NCBI RefSeq assembly: GCF_024809975.1
Contig: NZ_JANUDY010000004.1
Location: 62,001 to 126,000 of the forward strand
From: Comamonas sp. BIGb0152
Lineage (GTDB): Bacteria > Pseudomonadota > Gammaproteobacteria > Burkholderiales > Burkholderiaceae_C
Length of the DNA: 64,000 bases
Reading direction: 5' to 3'
Positions 1 to 10,526 of this stretch are shown here, piece after piece. Below the pieces are notes generated by a model. It had not been told where the DNA came from and made no database searches. It worked only from the letters and a program-made list of their open reading frames with translations. The stretch's first letter is position 1. Each line of letters opens with the position of its first letter. Made by a program: the position numbers and the translations under genes.

Positions 1-1
1 A

Positions 2-436
2 TCGGCGACGCGCCACGGCTGGGAGCTGGAGCTGTCGGGCGAGTTGGCGCGCGGCTGGCAAGCCCAGGGCAGCCTGGTGCGGCAGAACAGCTCGCTGAGC
101 AACACCAGCCAGTACCCCGAGTACCAGTTCAAACTGGGCAGCACCTACCGCTTTGATGAAGGCGCGCTGCGCGGCTTGACCGTCGGTGCGTCCACCCGCT
201 GGCAGGACAAGACCTCCGTCAGCAACGGCGCCGCCACCTTGGCGCAAAGCAGCTACGCCCTGCTGGACCTGATGGCCCGCTACCAGGTCGACAAACAGCT
301 GTCCTTCAGCCTGAACATCAACAACGCTTTGGACAAGCAGTACAAAGCCGGCGTGAACAACTTCAGCGCCATCGGCCTGTTCTACACCTGGGGCGCTCCG
401 CGCAGCGTGAATGTCGGTATGCGTTATGACTTCTGA
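2..436 (+). CDS. TonB-dependent siderophore receptor, C-terminal fragment (5' end outside window)
   Basis: This is the last 144 residues of an outer-membrane TonB-dependent receptor; the reading frame is open to the left edge. The segment reads as alternating beta strands of a barrel, beginning with GWELELSGELARGWQ, a stretch typical of siderophore receptors, then NINNALDKQYKAG, and ending in the aromatic terminus MRYDF expected for insertion by the Bam machinery. The plug domain and TonB box are not visible, so the ligand cannot be told; FhuE/FpvA-type ferric siderophores are the usual substrates of this barrel type. A TTG at 44 is not a real start, because the homologous reading continues upstream of it. 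Confidence 0.85.
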   Translation, partial: SATRHGWELELSGELARGWQAQGSLVRQNSSLSNTSQYPEYQFKLGSTYRFDEGALRGLTVGASTRWQDKTSVSNGAATLAQSSYALLDLMARYQVDKQLSFSLNINNALDKQYKAGVNNFSAIGLFYTWGAPRSVNVGMRYDF

Positions 437-502
437 TGGGTCGCCCTAGCCTGGCCCTGGGTCGGGGGCTCTAGCCGCGCAGCCATGCTGACGGCGATCG
501 CG

Positions 503-535
503 CAAGCCCGCAACCTGTCCACGGCTGCGGGCTTG
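503..535. terminator. Inverted repeat between convergent genes
   Basis: A perfect 10-bp inverted repeat (CAAGCCCGCA / TGCGGGCTTG) with a 13-nt loop lies between the receptor stop and the converging deacylase stop. There is no U-run on either side, so it is a hairpin that may assist termination rather than a canonical intrinsic terminator. Confidence 0.35.
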
Positions 536-590
536 TGCACGGTGGTCTGCTACCGCTTGTCGAATGCCATGTCGGAGGCCGATGCACCGC

Positions 591-2087
591 TCACAGGCTG
601 CTAGCCGGGTCTGGCAGCGCCTGCAAACCCGGGCTTGTTTTGGCAGGCACCGTGCGCTGCAGCACCGTGCCGGTTCGGCTACCCAGGTACACACCCTGTT
701 CGTAGGCAATAGCCCCATTGACGATGACGCAGTCGATGCCTGCAGCGGGCTGCTTGGGGTCATCAAAGGTGGCGGTATCGCGCACGGTCTGGGGGTCAAA
801 CACGCACAGGTCGGCATAGTGGCCCTCGGCCAGCACGCCGCGCTTGTCGATGCCAAAGACCTCGGCCGTCAGGCCCGTCATCTTCCAGACCGCCGTCTCC
901 AGCGGGAACAGGCCCAGATCACGGCTGTAATGGCCCAGCACGCGGGGAAAGGTGCCCCACAGGCGCGGGTGTGGGCGCTCGTTGGAGGGAACGCCGTCCG
1001 AGCCGATCATGGTGGGGCCGAAGGCCAAGATGCGCTGCACATCGCGCTCATCCATGTTGAAGTAGATGGCGCTGGCCGGCTGCAGGCGGGCGGAGGCCTC
1101 GGCACGCGAGACCTGCCAGCGTCTGGCGATATCGCCCAGCTCCTGGCCTTGCAGCTCGGGGTGGGCGGCGCTGTCGGCAATCACGATCCTGCCACTCAAG
1201 CGCTCCTCCTGCAGGTGCAGGATGGTCGAGCTGGCATGGTAGGGGTAGCAATCGAGCGACACGCACTGGCGGCGCATGGCGGCCTCAATCTGCGGCAAGG
1301 TCTGGGCTGAATTCCCCCAGTTGGCCTGGCCCTGCAGCTTGTGGTGCGAGATGATCACGGAGGCCTGCGCGCGCTGCCCGATCTTGAAGGTCTCCGCAAT
1401 GGACTGCTGGCTGTGCGCTGCTTCGTCACGCATATGGCTCACATACAGCGCGCCAAATTCGGCCAGCGGCTGGGCCAGCTTGCACAGCTCCTGCGTGCTG
1501 GCTGCGGCAGCGGGCGGGTAGTAGGTGCCCGATGACAAGCCCACCGCCCCGGCCGCCAGCGCCTCGCGCAGCAAGGCCTGCATGGCGGCCATTTCTGGCG
1601 GGTTGGCAGCCCGGTCCAGATCGGCCATGGCCCGCACCCGCAAGGTGGTATGGCCCACCAGCGGAATCACATGTATCGCGGGCGGAGATGCGCGCAGCGC
1701 TTGCAAATAGGCCTCAAAGGTCGAAAAGCGCGTGGCGGCATCGCTGAGCAAATTGAGCGGCGCGGGCATCGGCGAATCCGGGTACAGCGGCGCCACGCTG
1801 ATGCCGCAGTTGCCGGTGACCACCGCCGTCACCCCTTGCGAGAGCTTGAAGCCCATCTGGGGTTGCAGCAGCAGGGCCTGGTCGTCATGCGAGTGGGCAT
1901 CGATAAAACCTGGTGCAACGATCTTGCCCCTGGCATCAACCACCTTGTCGGCCTGCGCAGCGGACAAGTCGCCCAGGGCCGCAATCACCGTGCCGCGGAT
2001 ACCAACATCGGCCTTGAACCGGGGGCGCTTGCGGCCATCGATGACCTCGGCACCACGGATCAGCACATCAAATACCTGCGTTTGCAT
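591..2087 (-). CDS. N-acyl-D-amino-acid deacylase (D-aminoacylase family amidohydrolase)
   Basis: A 498-residue zinc amidohydrolase predicted to release D-amino acids from N-acyl-D-amino acids. Visible family features are the N-terminal beta-sandwich start (VLIRGAEVIDG), the metal motif GFIDAHSHDD, the NCG motif in TGNCGISVAPL, SHMRDE and SHHK in the middle, and IGSDGVPSNERPHPR near the end. An ATG five codons upstream exists, but an AGGAGG ribosome site lies between the two, immediately before the ATG at 2087, so the inner start is chosen. It follows the frameshifted Bug gene by about 45 bp on the same strand and is probably cotranscribed with it. Substrate specificity within the D-aminoacylase/dihydroorotase-like family is not determined. 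Confidence 0.85.
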   Translation of the reverse strand: MQTQVFDVLIRGAEVIDGRKRPRFKADVGIRGTVIAALGDLSAAQADKVVDARGKIVAPGFIDAHSHDDQALLLQPQMGFKLSQGVTAVVTGNCGISVAPLYPDSPMPAPLNLLSDAATRFSTFEAYLQALRASPPAIHVIPLVGHTTLRVRAMADLDRAANPPEMAAMQALLREALAAGAVGLSSGTYYPPAAAASTQELCKLAQPLAEFGALYVSHMRDEAAHSQQSIAETFKIGQRAQASVIISHHKLQGQANWGNSAQTLPQIEAAMRRQCVSLDCYPYHASSTILHLQEERLSGRIVIADSAAHPELQGQELGDIARRWQVSRAEASARLQPASAIYFNMDERDVQRILAFGPTMIGSDGVPSNERPHPRLWGTFPRVLGHYSRDLGLFPLETAVWKMTGLTAEVFGIDKRGVLAEGHYADLCVFDPQTVRDTATFDDPKQPAAGIDCVIVNGAIAYEQGVYLGSRTGTVLQRTVPAKTSPGLQALPDPASSL

Positions 2088-2132
2088 CTGGCCTCCTTGC
2101 ATGACATCGGTTGAGGGGCAGTTGTGGCCAGG

Positions 2133-3096
2133 TCATTCCACCTTGGCGCCACTGGCCTTGACCACCGCACCCCAGTGCGCGCGCTCCGAATCGACGAGGG
2201 CTTTGAAATCTTCTGGCAGGCCCGCCAGCGGGGTGTAGGCCATTTTTTCGAGTTGCGTTCTGATCGCGGGCGTCTTGAGCACCTGGTTCAAGGCCGTGTT
2301 CAGATGCACCACCACATCACGCGGTGCGCCGGGCGGCAGCAGCAAGCCGCCCCAGGCATTCATCACAAAACCCTCCACACCGGCCTCTTGCATGGTCGGC
2401 AGATCGGGGTACTGGAAATAGCGCTTGGCACTGGTCACCGCCAGCGCACGCACCTTGCCAGCTTGCAGCTGCGGGGCGGCGGTGACGATGTTTTCAAAGT
2501 AATAGTGCAGGTTGCCGCCAACTAGATCGTTCAGTGCCTGGGGTGAGCCCTTGTACGGAATGTGCTGTGCAGATTTCAGCTCCATCCGAGTCTTGAACAG
2601 CTCGGCCCCCAAATGGCTGGTGGTACCAATACCGCCTGAGCCATACTGCACCAGATTGCCTGCACTTTTGACATAGGTCACCAACTCCTCGACGGTGGTG
2701 ACGGGAACCTGGTTGCTCACCAGCAAAAAGCTGCTGGTGGTAGCAATGCCGCCAACCGGCACCAGGCTGCGCGGGTCGTAGGGGAGTTTGCTGAAAAGAA
2801 ACTCATTGGTCGTCAACGTGGCATTGTTGCCGTAGCCCAGGGTGTAACCATCGGGCGCCGCGCTGACCAGCGCCTGCATGCCTATGTTGCCACCCGCACC
2901 GCCTCTGTTTTCAATCACCACCGGCTGGCCCAGCTGCAGCGACAGCGCATTGCCGATCAGGCGCGTGAGCACGTCGGGGCTGCTGCCAGCCACGCTGGGC
3001 ACAATGATCTTGATGGGTTTTTCAGGGTAGGCCGCGTGCGCGGTGCAAGCCAGCAGCGGCCATCAGCAAACGGCGTGAAAACAGAGCAGCAGCCAT
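2133..3096 (-). pseudogene. Bug/TctC-family tripartite tricarboxylate transporter binding protein, frameshifted in the signal peptide
   Basis: The mature protein is intact and typical of Bug periplasmic binding proteins: AYPEKPIKIIVPSVAGSSPD, then IENRGGAGGNIG, DGYTLGYG, and an end at KASGAKVE. The only start with a ribosome site (GGGAG before the ATG at 3096) opens a signal peptide MAAALFSRRLLMAAAG that is in a different frame and hits a stop at 3022. The mature frame has a stop just upstream and no good start. A one-base gain, or an equivalent loss, near 3045-3055 separates the two. Loss of one copy of a GGCTT repeat would explain it. Either the gene is inactive or the sequence has an error here. 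It leads the deacylase operon. Confidence 0.7.
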
Positions 3097-3333
3097 GGAG
3101 TTTCTCCCGAAGATTGGAGTACTGGTAAAGGGACCGGCTGGTATGCAGCCAATGCCCCTCTGCCCTCCTCCTGTTGAACCTAAGATCCTGCACGGCATAG
3201 CGTCCAAGACAGATTCATTCTGTTCTGAGTCTTTCCAAAAATCTGCTGAATTAACAACAACCTACCAAAGCAACATGTGCAAAAAGCAGGAGAGGGCAAC
3301 AGAAGGCCGCAGAGCCAAGCACAGAGCGTCCAT

Positions 3334-3367
3334 AAAAAAGCCCGTCGGCTTTCATGCCAACGGGCTC
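3334..3367 (-). terminator. Rho-independent terminator of the 2-aminoadipate operon
   Basis: On the minus strand a 10-bp GC-rich stem (GCCCGTTGGC with GCCGACGGGC, one G-U pair) around an ATGAAA loop is followed by six Ts. It lies about 25 bp after the aminotransferase stop. Confidence 0.85.
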
Positions 3368-3390
3368 GGGTGCTATGGCTTGGCTAGCGC

Positions 3391-4599
3391 TTACTTGGCT
3401 TTATCAAATGCTTCAGTCAGCCTATCAACGGCTTGCTCGATCTGCGCCACATCGGGCGCTGCAAATGACAGACGCATCGAATGCAGATTGGCATGGTCGG
3501 CATAGAAAGCCTTGCCCGGCACAAAGATCACGTTGGCGGCGACGGCGGCATCAAACAGCTTTTGCGGATCGATGCGGGTGTCGAAGGTCATCCAGACAAA
3601 CATGCCGCCCGCGGGCTGCACAAACTGCACCAGATCGCCCAGGCGCGCTTTCAGCCCCTGGGTGAGGGCCTGCATGCGGCGCTGGTACTCCGCGCAGGCC
3701 TTGGCCACCGCTTGTGGATAGCGGCCGGACTGCAGATAGCTGGCAGCCACGGCCTGCGCCAGGGGCGAGGTGCAGAGGTCATTGGTCTGCTTGGCCACGG
3801 TGCAGCGGCGCAGCACCGCCGGGTCGGCCACCATCCAGCCCACCCGCAGGCCGGGGGCCACGGTTTTGGACAGGCTCGACAGGTAGACCACCGGGTTCTC
3901 GCTGCCCGCCACTTGCTGCTGGGCCGCGGCATAGACGGGTGCGGGGCGGGCATCGGTAAAGGCCAGCTCGCCATAGGGATCGTCCTCAACCACCACAAAG
4001 CCATACTGCAGCGCCAGCTGCACCAAGCGCTCGCGGCGCTCTTGTACCAGCAAGGTGCCGCAGGGGTTGGAGAAGTTGGGCACCGTGTAGAGCAGCTTGG
4101 GGCGCTCGGCCACGGGCAGCGCGGCCAGCAGGGCCGCCAGCGCCTCCACATCCAGGCCATCGCCATCCACCGGTGTGCTCAATATCTTGGCGCCCGCCTG
4201 GCGCAGCGCCGCAATGGTGGCGGGGTAAGCGGGGGTTTCCACACAGACGGCATCACCGGGCTGGATCAGCACGCGCAGCAGCAGGTCAAATCCCTGTTGC
4301 GATCCAGTCGTCACCAGCACATCGGCAGCGCTGCAGCGGATGCCGCGCTCTTGGCACTGGGCGGCCAGCTGCTCGCGCAGCGCGGGTGAGCCTTCGGTGG
4401 CGCCGTATTGCAGCGCGGTGGCGCCCGTGGTCATGGCCTGCGCAGCGGCGGCGGCCAGGCCTTCTTGGTCAAACAGGCTGGGCGACGGGTAACCGCCGGC
4501 CAGCGAGATCATGCCAGGGCGGCTGAGGTAGGGAAACAGCTCGCGGATGGGCGAGCCTTGCGGGTTGGCAAATGCGGGCGTGAATTGAAAAAAGGACAT
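3391..4599 (-). CDS. PLP-dependent aminotransferase, 2-aminoadipate transaminase (LysN-like)
   Basis: A 402-residue fold-type I aminotransferase (class I/II) without the GntR head seen in MocR regulators. Landmarks are LAGGYPSP (33-40), the cofactor-loop VTTGSQQG (96-103), NPCGTLL (178-184), the Asp/Tyr pair in VEDDPYGEL (204-212), and the Schiff-base lysine in SSLSKT (Lys245). These match the LysN/2-aminoadipate aminotransferase group. Third gene of the operon after hglS and the FAD dehydrogenase, 71 bp downstream of the latter. In that context it would convert 2-aminoadipate to 2-oxoadipate, the HglS substrate. The enzyme class is certain; the substrate is inferred from context. Confidence 0.85.
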   Translation of the reverse strand: MSFFQFTPAFANPQGSPIRELFPYLSRPGMISLAGGYPSPSLFDQEGLAAAAAQAMTTGATALQYGATEGSPALREQLAAQCQERGIRCSAADVLVTTGSQQGFDLLLRVLIQPGDAVCVETPAYPATIAALRQAGAKILSTPVDGDGLDVEALAALLAALPVAERPKLLYTVPNFSNPCGTLLVQERRERLVQLALQYGFVVVEDDPYGELAFTDARPAPVYAAAQQQVAGSENPVVYLSSLSKTVAPGLRVGWMVADPAVLRRCTVAKQTNDLCTSPLAQAVAASYLQSGRYPQAVAKACAEYQRRMQALTQGLKARLGDLVQFVQPAGGMFVWMTFDTRIDPQKLFDAAVAANVIFVPGKAFYADHANLHSMRLSFAAPDVAQIEQAVDRLTEAFDKAK

Positions 4600-4670
4600 G
4601 GCCTTGTCTCGCTGTTTTGTCTCTGGTTGTTGTTATTGGCCATGCCTGCCAAGGCAAACACAGCCGGTGC

Positions 4671-6104
4671 TTAGTTTTTGGCAGTGCCCAAATCCACCGT
4701 GCCGCACAAATGCTGCGGATCGAGCCGGTCGCGCCAGCCATCGGCCCATTGCTGCAGCAGCGGCGGCGTAAAGCGCTGGTAGTAGGCCAGGTTGTGGGGG
4801 CCCACGCCGTGCTCGGCGCTGTAGCTGCCGCCAAAGTCCTGCACCACCATGCCGTAGATGGCATCGCGCAGGCGCTGCACCACAGCCGGGTCGTAAGGCT
4901 CGGTAGCATCCTTGCGCCAGATGACGTTGAAGTGCACGCCGCCATCGGCGATATGGCCAAAGTCCACCACCGTGAGGAAGGGGTAGTCGCGCGCGACCAG
5001 CTCACGGCCTTTGCGGCAGAATTCCATGATGCGCGAACGCGGCACCGACACATCAAACGCAATCGGCTTGCCCAGCGCACGCGCGCCTTCGCTGATGCTA
5101 TGGCGCAGGTGCCACAGCTCGGTGGCATTGCCCAAAGCGGCATTGACGATGGTCGACTCGAACTGGTCCTCCAAAAAGCTGTTGAGCGCTTCCTGCAAAT
5201 CCAGCTGGCTGTACTTGGCAGCGGCATTGGCCTCCAGCTCGACCAGGATGGCGAACTCGGGCGCGTCGTCCGGCGCAAAGGGGTTGCGCAGGTTGGGCAC
5301 ATGGTCGATGGCCGCCTGCATGGCGTTGCCCGAGATGCCCTCAAACGCGGCCAGCCAATCGCCCAGGTCGCGCTCAAAAGCCTGCAGCAGCTCCATCACC
5401 GCCTCGTCCGAGGCGGGCACCACCAGCGCGGTGGCGCGCTGCGTCGGGCGGGCATGCACCTGGATGGTGGCCCGGGTCACGATGGCGCCGGAGCCACCGA
5501 CAAACAGCTGCTTCCAGTCCACGCCGGTATTGTTCTTGCGCAGCGCACGGCCCAGCTCCAGCACTTCGCCGGGTGGGTCCATCAGCACCACTTGCAGGGC
5601 CATCAGGTTGGAGCGCACATCGCCATAGCGGATCAGGCGGGTGCCGCCGGTGTTGGTGGCCACCATGCCGCCGATCGAGGGGTTGGCCCCCAAGTCGATG
5701 GGGAACCACAGGCCATGGGGTTCGAGCTTGTCGTTGAGCTCCTGCAGGGTGACCCCCGCATCCACCACCACGCTGCGGTTGGCCACATCCACCTCGCAGT
5801 GGCTGCGCAGGCGCGATAGGCTCAGCACCAGCTGGGTGCCGCTCATGTCGGGCGTGCTGGCACCCACCATGCCGGTATTGGCGCCTTGCGGCAGCAACGC
5901 AATACCGCGTGCTGCGCACAGCCGCACCACGGCTTGCACCTGTGCCACATCGGCGGGGCGCACCACCAGGCGCGCACGGCCCTGGCCGTAGCGCGCGCCT
6001 TCTTCGTAGGCGGCCATATCGCTGCCTTGCAGCACGCCGACTTCGCCCACAATGGCGTGCAGCGCGCTCAGCAGCTCGGTGTTGTCCATGTCAGAGGCGG
6101 CCAT
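4671..6104 (-). CDS. FAD-linked oxidoreductase, probable D-2-hydroxyglutarate dehydrogenase
   Basis: A 477-residue flavoprotein of the vanillyl-alcohol oxidase/PCMH family with the C-terminal FAD-oxidase domain of D-lactate and D-2-hydroxyglutarate dehydrogenases. The FAD-binding part shows LLPQGANTGMVGAS, NPSIGGMVATNTGGTRLIRYG and GSGAIVTRATI; the cap and C-terminus show VVDFGHIADGGVHFNV and SAEHGVGPHNLAYY. It starts 3 bp after the hglS stop, indicating translational coupling; an alternative ATG lies five codons in. HglS makes D-2-hydroxyglutarate, so oxidation to 2-oxoglutarate is the expected reaction. It is half the size of YdiJ, the enzyme credited with this step in Pseudomonas putida, and so an analogous replacement. 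Confidence 0.82.
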   Translation of the reverse strand: MAASDMDNTELLSALHAIVGEVGVLQGSDMAAYEEGARYGQGRARLVVRPADVAQVQAVVRLCAARGIALLPQGANTGMVGASTPDMSGTQLVLSLSRLRSHCEVDVANRSVVVDAGVTLQELNDKLEPHGLWFPIDLGANPSIGGMVATNTGGTRLIRYGDVRSNLMALQVVLMDPPGEVLELGRALRKNNTGVDWKQLFVGGSGAIVTRATIQVHARPTQRATALVVPASDEAVMELLQAFERDLGDWLAAFEGISGNAMQAAIDHVPNLRNPFAPDDAPEFAILVELEANAAAKYSQLDLQEALNSFLEDQFESTIVNAALGNATELWHLRHSISEGARALGKPIAFDVSVPRSRIMEFCRKGRELVARDYPFLTVVDFGHIADGGVHFNVIWRKDATEPYDPAVVQRLRDAIYGMVVQDFGGSYSAEHGVGPHNLAYYQRFTPPLLQQWADGWRDRLDPQHLCGTVDLGTAKN

Positions 6105-6107
6105 CGC

Positions 6108-7481
6108 TCAGGCCACGCTTTCTGCCACAGCGGCTTGCGCCAGGGCCTGGCGCACCGCTTGCAAGGATGCATCCTGCATGGCCTGGTACAGCGCAATCTC
6201 GTCATGCACCGGGGCGCCAAGATCAGCCTCGAAAGCCTGCTGCGCCTGGTTGGCCTCGTAGTGTTTTTGCTCTTCGCCGCCCAGGTTGGACTGGAAGATG
6301 CCCGCTGCGCTCACCGGCAGAAAATCCTCGTACACGATAGGCTCGGCACGCACCACACCGTCGGCAATCAGGGTCTCGATATCGGCCGAGGCATCGCCCA
6401 CCGGCTGCTGCAGCACATAGCGGTAGAAGGCCAGGCCTTGCTGGCGCATGGCGTCATGGCTGTCGGGGAAGGCCGCGAACGACGATTCCAGGCGGTCCTG
6501 GTAGTTGGCGCTGGCGCTGCCGGCATTGCCCATGCTGCGCACCTTGGCCAACAGGCTGTCATACAGCGCGCGGCCCTTGCGGGTGAGGGCCACGCCGCGC
6601 TGCTCGATCTCGCCAAAACGGGCGGTGTGCGTGCCCTGGTCATCGCTACCGGGGAACAGCACGCGCTCTTGCAGCGCCTTGAAGCTGGTCTGGCGCAGCA
6701 GGATGGGGCAGGCGCGGCGGGGTGGGCCTTCCACAACGTCTTTGGCATCCATGCCATGGGCCGGCATGCCGGCCTGGGCCACGTCGATGTCCAAAGTGCG
6801 CGGTGTCAGGTGGTTGATGTGCGGGCCCTTGAAGCAGACCACATCGGCGATCAGGCGGTGGGCCTTGTGCAGCTTGTCATAGGTGGCGGCATCCACGGTG
6901 GCCTCGCTGTGCCAGCGGAAGGTCTCCAGCGCCTCACGCACAAATTCGTCGGCCTGCGCATCGCTCAGGCCACCGGCGGCTTCGCACTGGGCAATCAAGG
7001 CCAGTGCGCGTTCGCTAAAGATCTGGCGGCGGGCCAGAATGGCAGCGGCTTCTTCGCGCACCGCCGCATCGGCAATCAGCTCCAGGCGCAGCAGCGAGGT
7101 GAACACCCGGAACGGGTTGCGGTTGAGCGAGCTGCCCAAGACCGGGCGGAACGCGGTGGAGTGCACCGGCACACCGGCCACCGACAGGTCGTAGTAGCCC
7201 ACGGCCTCCATGCCCATCACGGCAAACAGGCGGCGCAAGGTGGCCAGCTCTTCTTTGGTGCCCACGCGGATGGCGCCATGGCGCTCCACATCCAGGCGCT
7301 CCAGCTCATCGGCCTGCTCCATTGCACGTTCCAGCGCGGGCTGGGTCTTCAATACCTCGCCATTGACCTGGGCCACCAGCGCCATCAGGCTGCCGTACTG
7401 CGGCACTTCATCGCGGTACATATCGGACATGGCGCGGGAGAAGCGCGAACGGACTTCATCGGGGTGCACAAAGTGGGTCAT
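6108..7481 (-). CDS. hglS: 2-oxoadipate dioxygenase/decarboxylase (DUF1338, HglS/YdcJ family)
   Basis: A 457-residue DUF1338 protein. Members such as Pseudomonas putida HglS are Fe(II) enzymes that convert 2-oxoadipate, O2 and water to D-2-hydroxyglutarate with loss of CO2. Candidate metal ligands are His68 in ERHGAIR, His224 in GPHINHLTPR and a Glu in FGEIEQRG (291 or 293), spaced much like the reported His70, His226 and Glu294. SAAGIFQSNLGG sits near the C-terminus, as in the family. It is the first gene of a three-gene operon with a reasonable sigma-70 promoter upstream. The ribosome site before the ATG is poor. The flanking aminotransferase and dehydrogenase supply the steps before and after, which makes the assignment firm. 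Confidence 0.9.
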   Translation of the reverse strand: MTHFVHPDEVRSRFSRAMSDMYRDEVPQYGSLMALVAQVNGEVLKTQPALERAMEQADELERLDVERHGAIRVGTKEELATLRRLFAVMGMEAVGYYDLSVAGVPVHSTAFRPVLGSSLNRNPFRVFTSLLRLELIADAAVREEAAAILARRQIFSERALALIAQCEAAGGLSDAQADEFVREALETFRWHSEATVDAATYDKLHKAHRLIADVVCFKGPHINHLTPRTLDIDVAQAGMPAHGMDAKDVVEGPPRRACPILLRQTSFKALQERVLFPGSDDQGTHTARFGEIEQRGVALTRKGRALYDSLLAKVRSMGNAGSASANYQDRLESSFAAFPDSHDAMRQQGLAFYRYVLQQPVGDASADIETLIADGVVRAEPIVYEDFLPVSAAGIFQSNLGGEEQKHYEANQAQQAFEADLGAPVHDEIALYQAMQDASLQAVRQALAQAAVAESVA

Positions 7482-7574
7482 CGGGGGTACCAGATCAAGA
7501 GCTAATAAAACGAGAAAACCAGGCCTTGGTGGGCCGCCAAAAAGCGGCTCGGCACCAAGACAACACTGCGCGTC

Positions 7575-7603
7575 ATGCTAGGCAGAGGCTTGTTCCAGGT
7601 CAA
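7575..7603 (-). promoter_or_regulatory. Predicted sigma-70 promoter for hglS operon
   Basis: On the minus strand TTGACC (7603-7598) and TAGCAT (7580-7575) are 17 bp apart, giving a leader of about 85 nt before the hglS ATG. No dedicated regulator gene is adjacent. Confidence 0.5.
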
Positions 7604-7690
7604 ACGACAATAGCGCGGCAAATTATTCCAATTACGCACAACATGGGAGGGGGCTGCCGGGGCGGCTTGCAGGCACCAGCGCCCAGGCAT

Positions 7691-7714
7691 AAAAAAACCC
7701 AGCCGAGGCTGGGT
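7691..7714 (-). terminator. Rho-independent terminator after the amino-acid-binding protein
   Basis: Stem ACCCAGC / GCTGGGT with a 4-nt loop, followed on the minus strand by seven Ts, starting about 24 bp after the stop of the binding-protein gene. Confidence 0.85.
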
Positions 7715-7737
7715 GGTGGTGGGTGCAAGCGCGGCGC

Positions 7738-8628
7738 TTACTGGTCGGCGTAGGCTTCCAGTGGCTTGTCGTTGGGCTCTTGCAGCAGCTTCTTCAGTGC
7801 ATCGCTCATCGGCAGGTTCAGCGCCTGGCCCTTAGGCGGGATGGGTTGCATGAACCACTTGTCATAGACCTTGGCCAGCTCGCCCGACTTCATCATCTTG
7901 GCTAAGCTGTCGTCCACGGCCTTCTTGAAGGCCGGGTCGTCCTTGCGGAACAGCAGCGCAATCGGCTCCGATCCCAGCGCTTCACCGACAATCTTGAAGC
8001 CGGCTGGGTTGGCCGAGTTGGCAATCACGCCCGCGAGCAGGTTGTCGTCGAGCACAAAGGCATCGGCGCGGCCCGATTCCAGCAGCATGAAGCTTTCGAA
8101 ATGGTCCTTGCCCAGGGTGGTGGGCAGGTTGATGCTGTTGTCCTTGGCAAACTTGCGCAGCAGCTGCACGGCGGTGGTGCCCGCCGAGGCGGCCACGTTC
8201 TTGCCATCGAGCTGCTTGACGCTGGTGATGTTGGAATCAGCACGCACCGCTGCGCGCACCTGGCTCACATAGGTGGTCACCGCAAAGGCGACTTGCTTTT
8301 GGCGGCTGAGGTTGTTGGTGGTGGGGCCGCAGCCGATGTCCACGGTGCCGTTTTGCACCAGGGGCATGGTGTTCTGGGCCGTCAGCGCCATGTATTCGAT
8401 CTTGGCCTTGGGCGCGATTTCCTTGAGCACGCGCTCGCACAGCTCGACGTGGTAGCCGCCAAAGCTCTGGTTGGAGCCAATCGCATAGGCCATGGGGGCC
8501 GAGCTCTCACGCACGCCCACCACCACCTTGCCGCTGCTGTTGATCTTGTCAAAGGTGCTTTGCGCGAACGCCGCGCCGCCTGCGGCAAAAGCCACCGCCG
8601 CAGCAACCATCTTGATGCTGAATTTCAT
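7738..8628 (-). CDS. ABC transporter substrate-binding protein, family 3 (glutamate/aspartate GltI-like)
   Basis: A 296-residue periplasmic amino-acid-binding protein. A classical signal peptide MKFSIKMVAAAVAFAAGG ends at AFA-QS. The mature part shows KVVVGVRESSAPMAY, the binding lobe GCGPTTNNLSRQK, and SAGTTAVQLLRK, as in GltI-type polar amino acid binders. The start is set by AAGGAG seven bases before the ATG at 8628; a longer reading has no ribosome site. No permease or ATPase gene is adjacent, and a terminator follows directly, so this is a single-gene unit working with a transporter encoded elsewhere. Confidence 0.88.
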   Translation of the reverse strand: MKFSIKMVAAAVAFAAGGAAFAQSTFDKINSSGKVVVGVRESSAPMAYAIGSNQSFGGYHVELCERVLKEIAPKAKIEYMALTAQNTMPLVQNGTVDIGCGPTTNNLSRQKQVAFAVTTYVSQVRAAVRADSNITSVKQLDGKNVAASAGTTAVQLLRKFAKDNSINLPTTLGKDHFESFMLLESGRADAFVLDDNLLAGVIANSANPAGFKIVGEALGSEPIALLFRKDDPAFKKAVDDSLAKMMKSGELAKVYDKWFMQPIPPKGQALNLPMSDALKKLLQEPNDKPLEAYADQ

Positions 8629-8854
8629 TGTGTACTCCTTGGAATGAACGAACTGGTATCCCGGCACTGCTGCCTGGATCCCTCACCAGCTTTGCGATTG
8701 CGCTGGTTGTAGTGCGCTGCGCACGCGCGCTTTAGAACTAAATGGACACGCCGGTTTTGCGCCAGCGCATCCAACCTCCGAGTATTCCAGAGAGTCGCGC
8801 CAATCCCTAGCGCGTATTCCGAAGCATGTGTTGCTGTTTTGGAAACACCATGCT

Positions 8855-8876
8855 GCGCTGCCGTATCCGGCAGCGC
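8855..8876 (-). terminator. Hairpin after pgi
   Basis: A perfect 9-bp stem (GCGCTGCCG / CGGCAGCGC) with a TATC loop lies about 15 nt after the pgi stop on the minus strand. No clear U-run follows, so it may be a weak terminator or a 3'-end protecting hairpin. The rest of 8629-8890 shows no gene. Confidence 0.45.
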
Positions 8877-8890
8877 CAGGGGGACAAGGC

Positions 8891-10498
<1,608 letters not shown>

Positions 10499-10526
10499 AC
10501 GGGGCAGTGTAAAGCGCTGCGCGGTG

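Noticed and set aside
44-436. Independent small gene starting at the TTG at 44
   Set aside because: Receptor-type sequence continues in frame upstream of it to the window edge, so it is the tail of a larger gene.
5886-7505. A 539-codon plus-strand frame opposite hglS and the FAD dehydrogenase gene
   Set aside because: Antisense shadow of two well-supported genes; His/Gln/Ala-rich composition with no domain.
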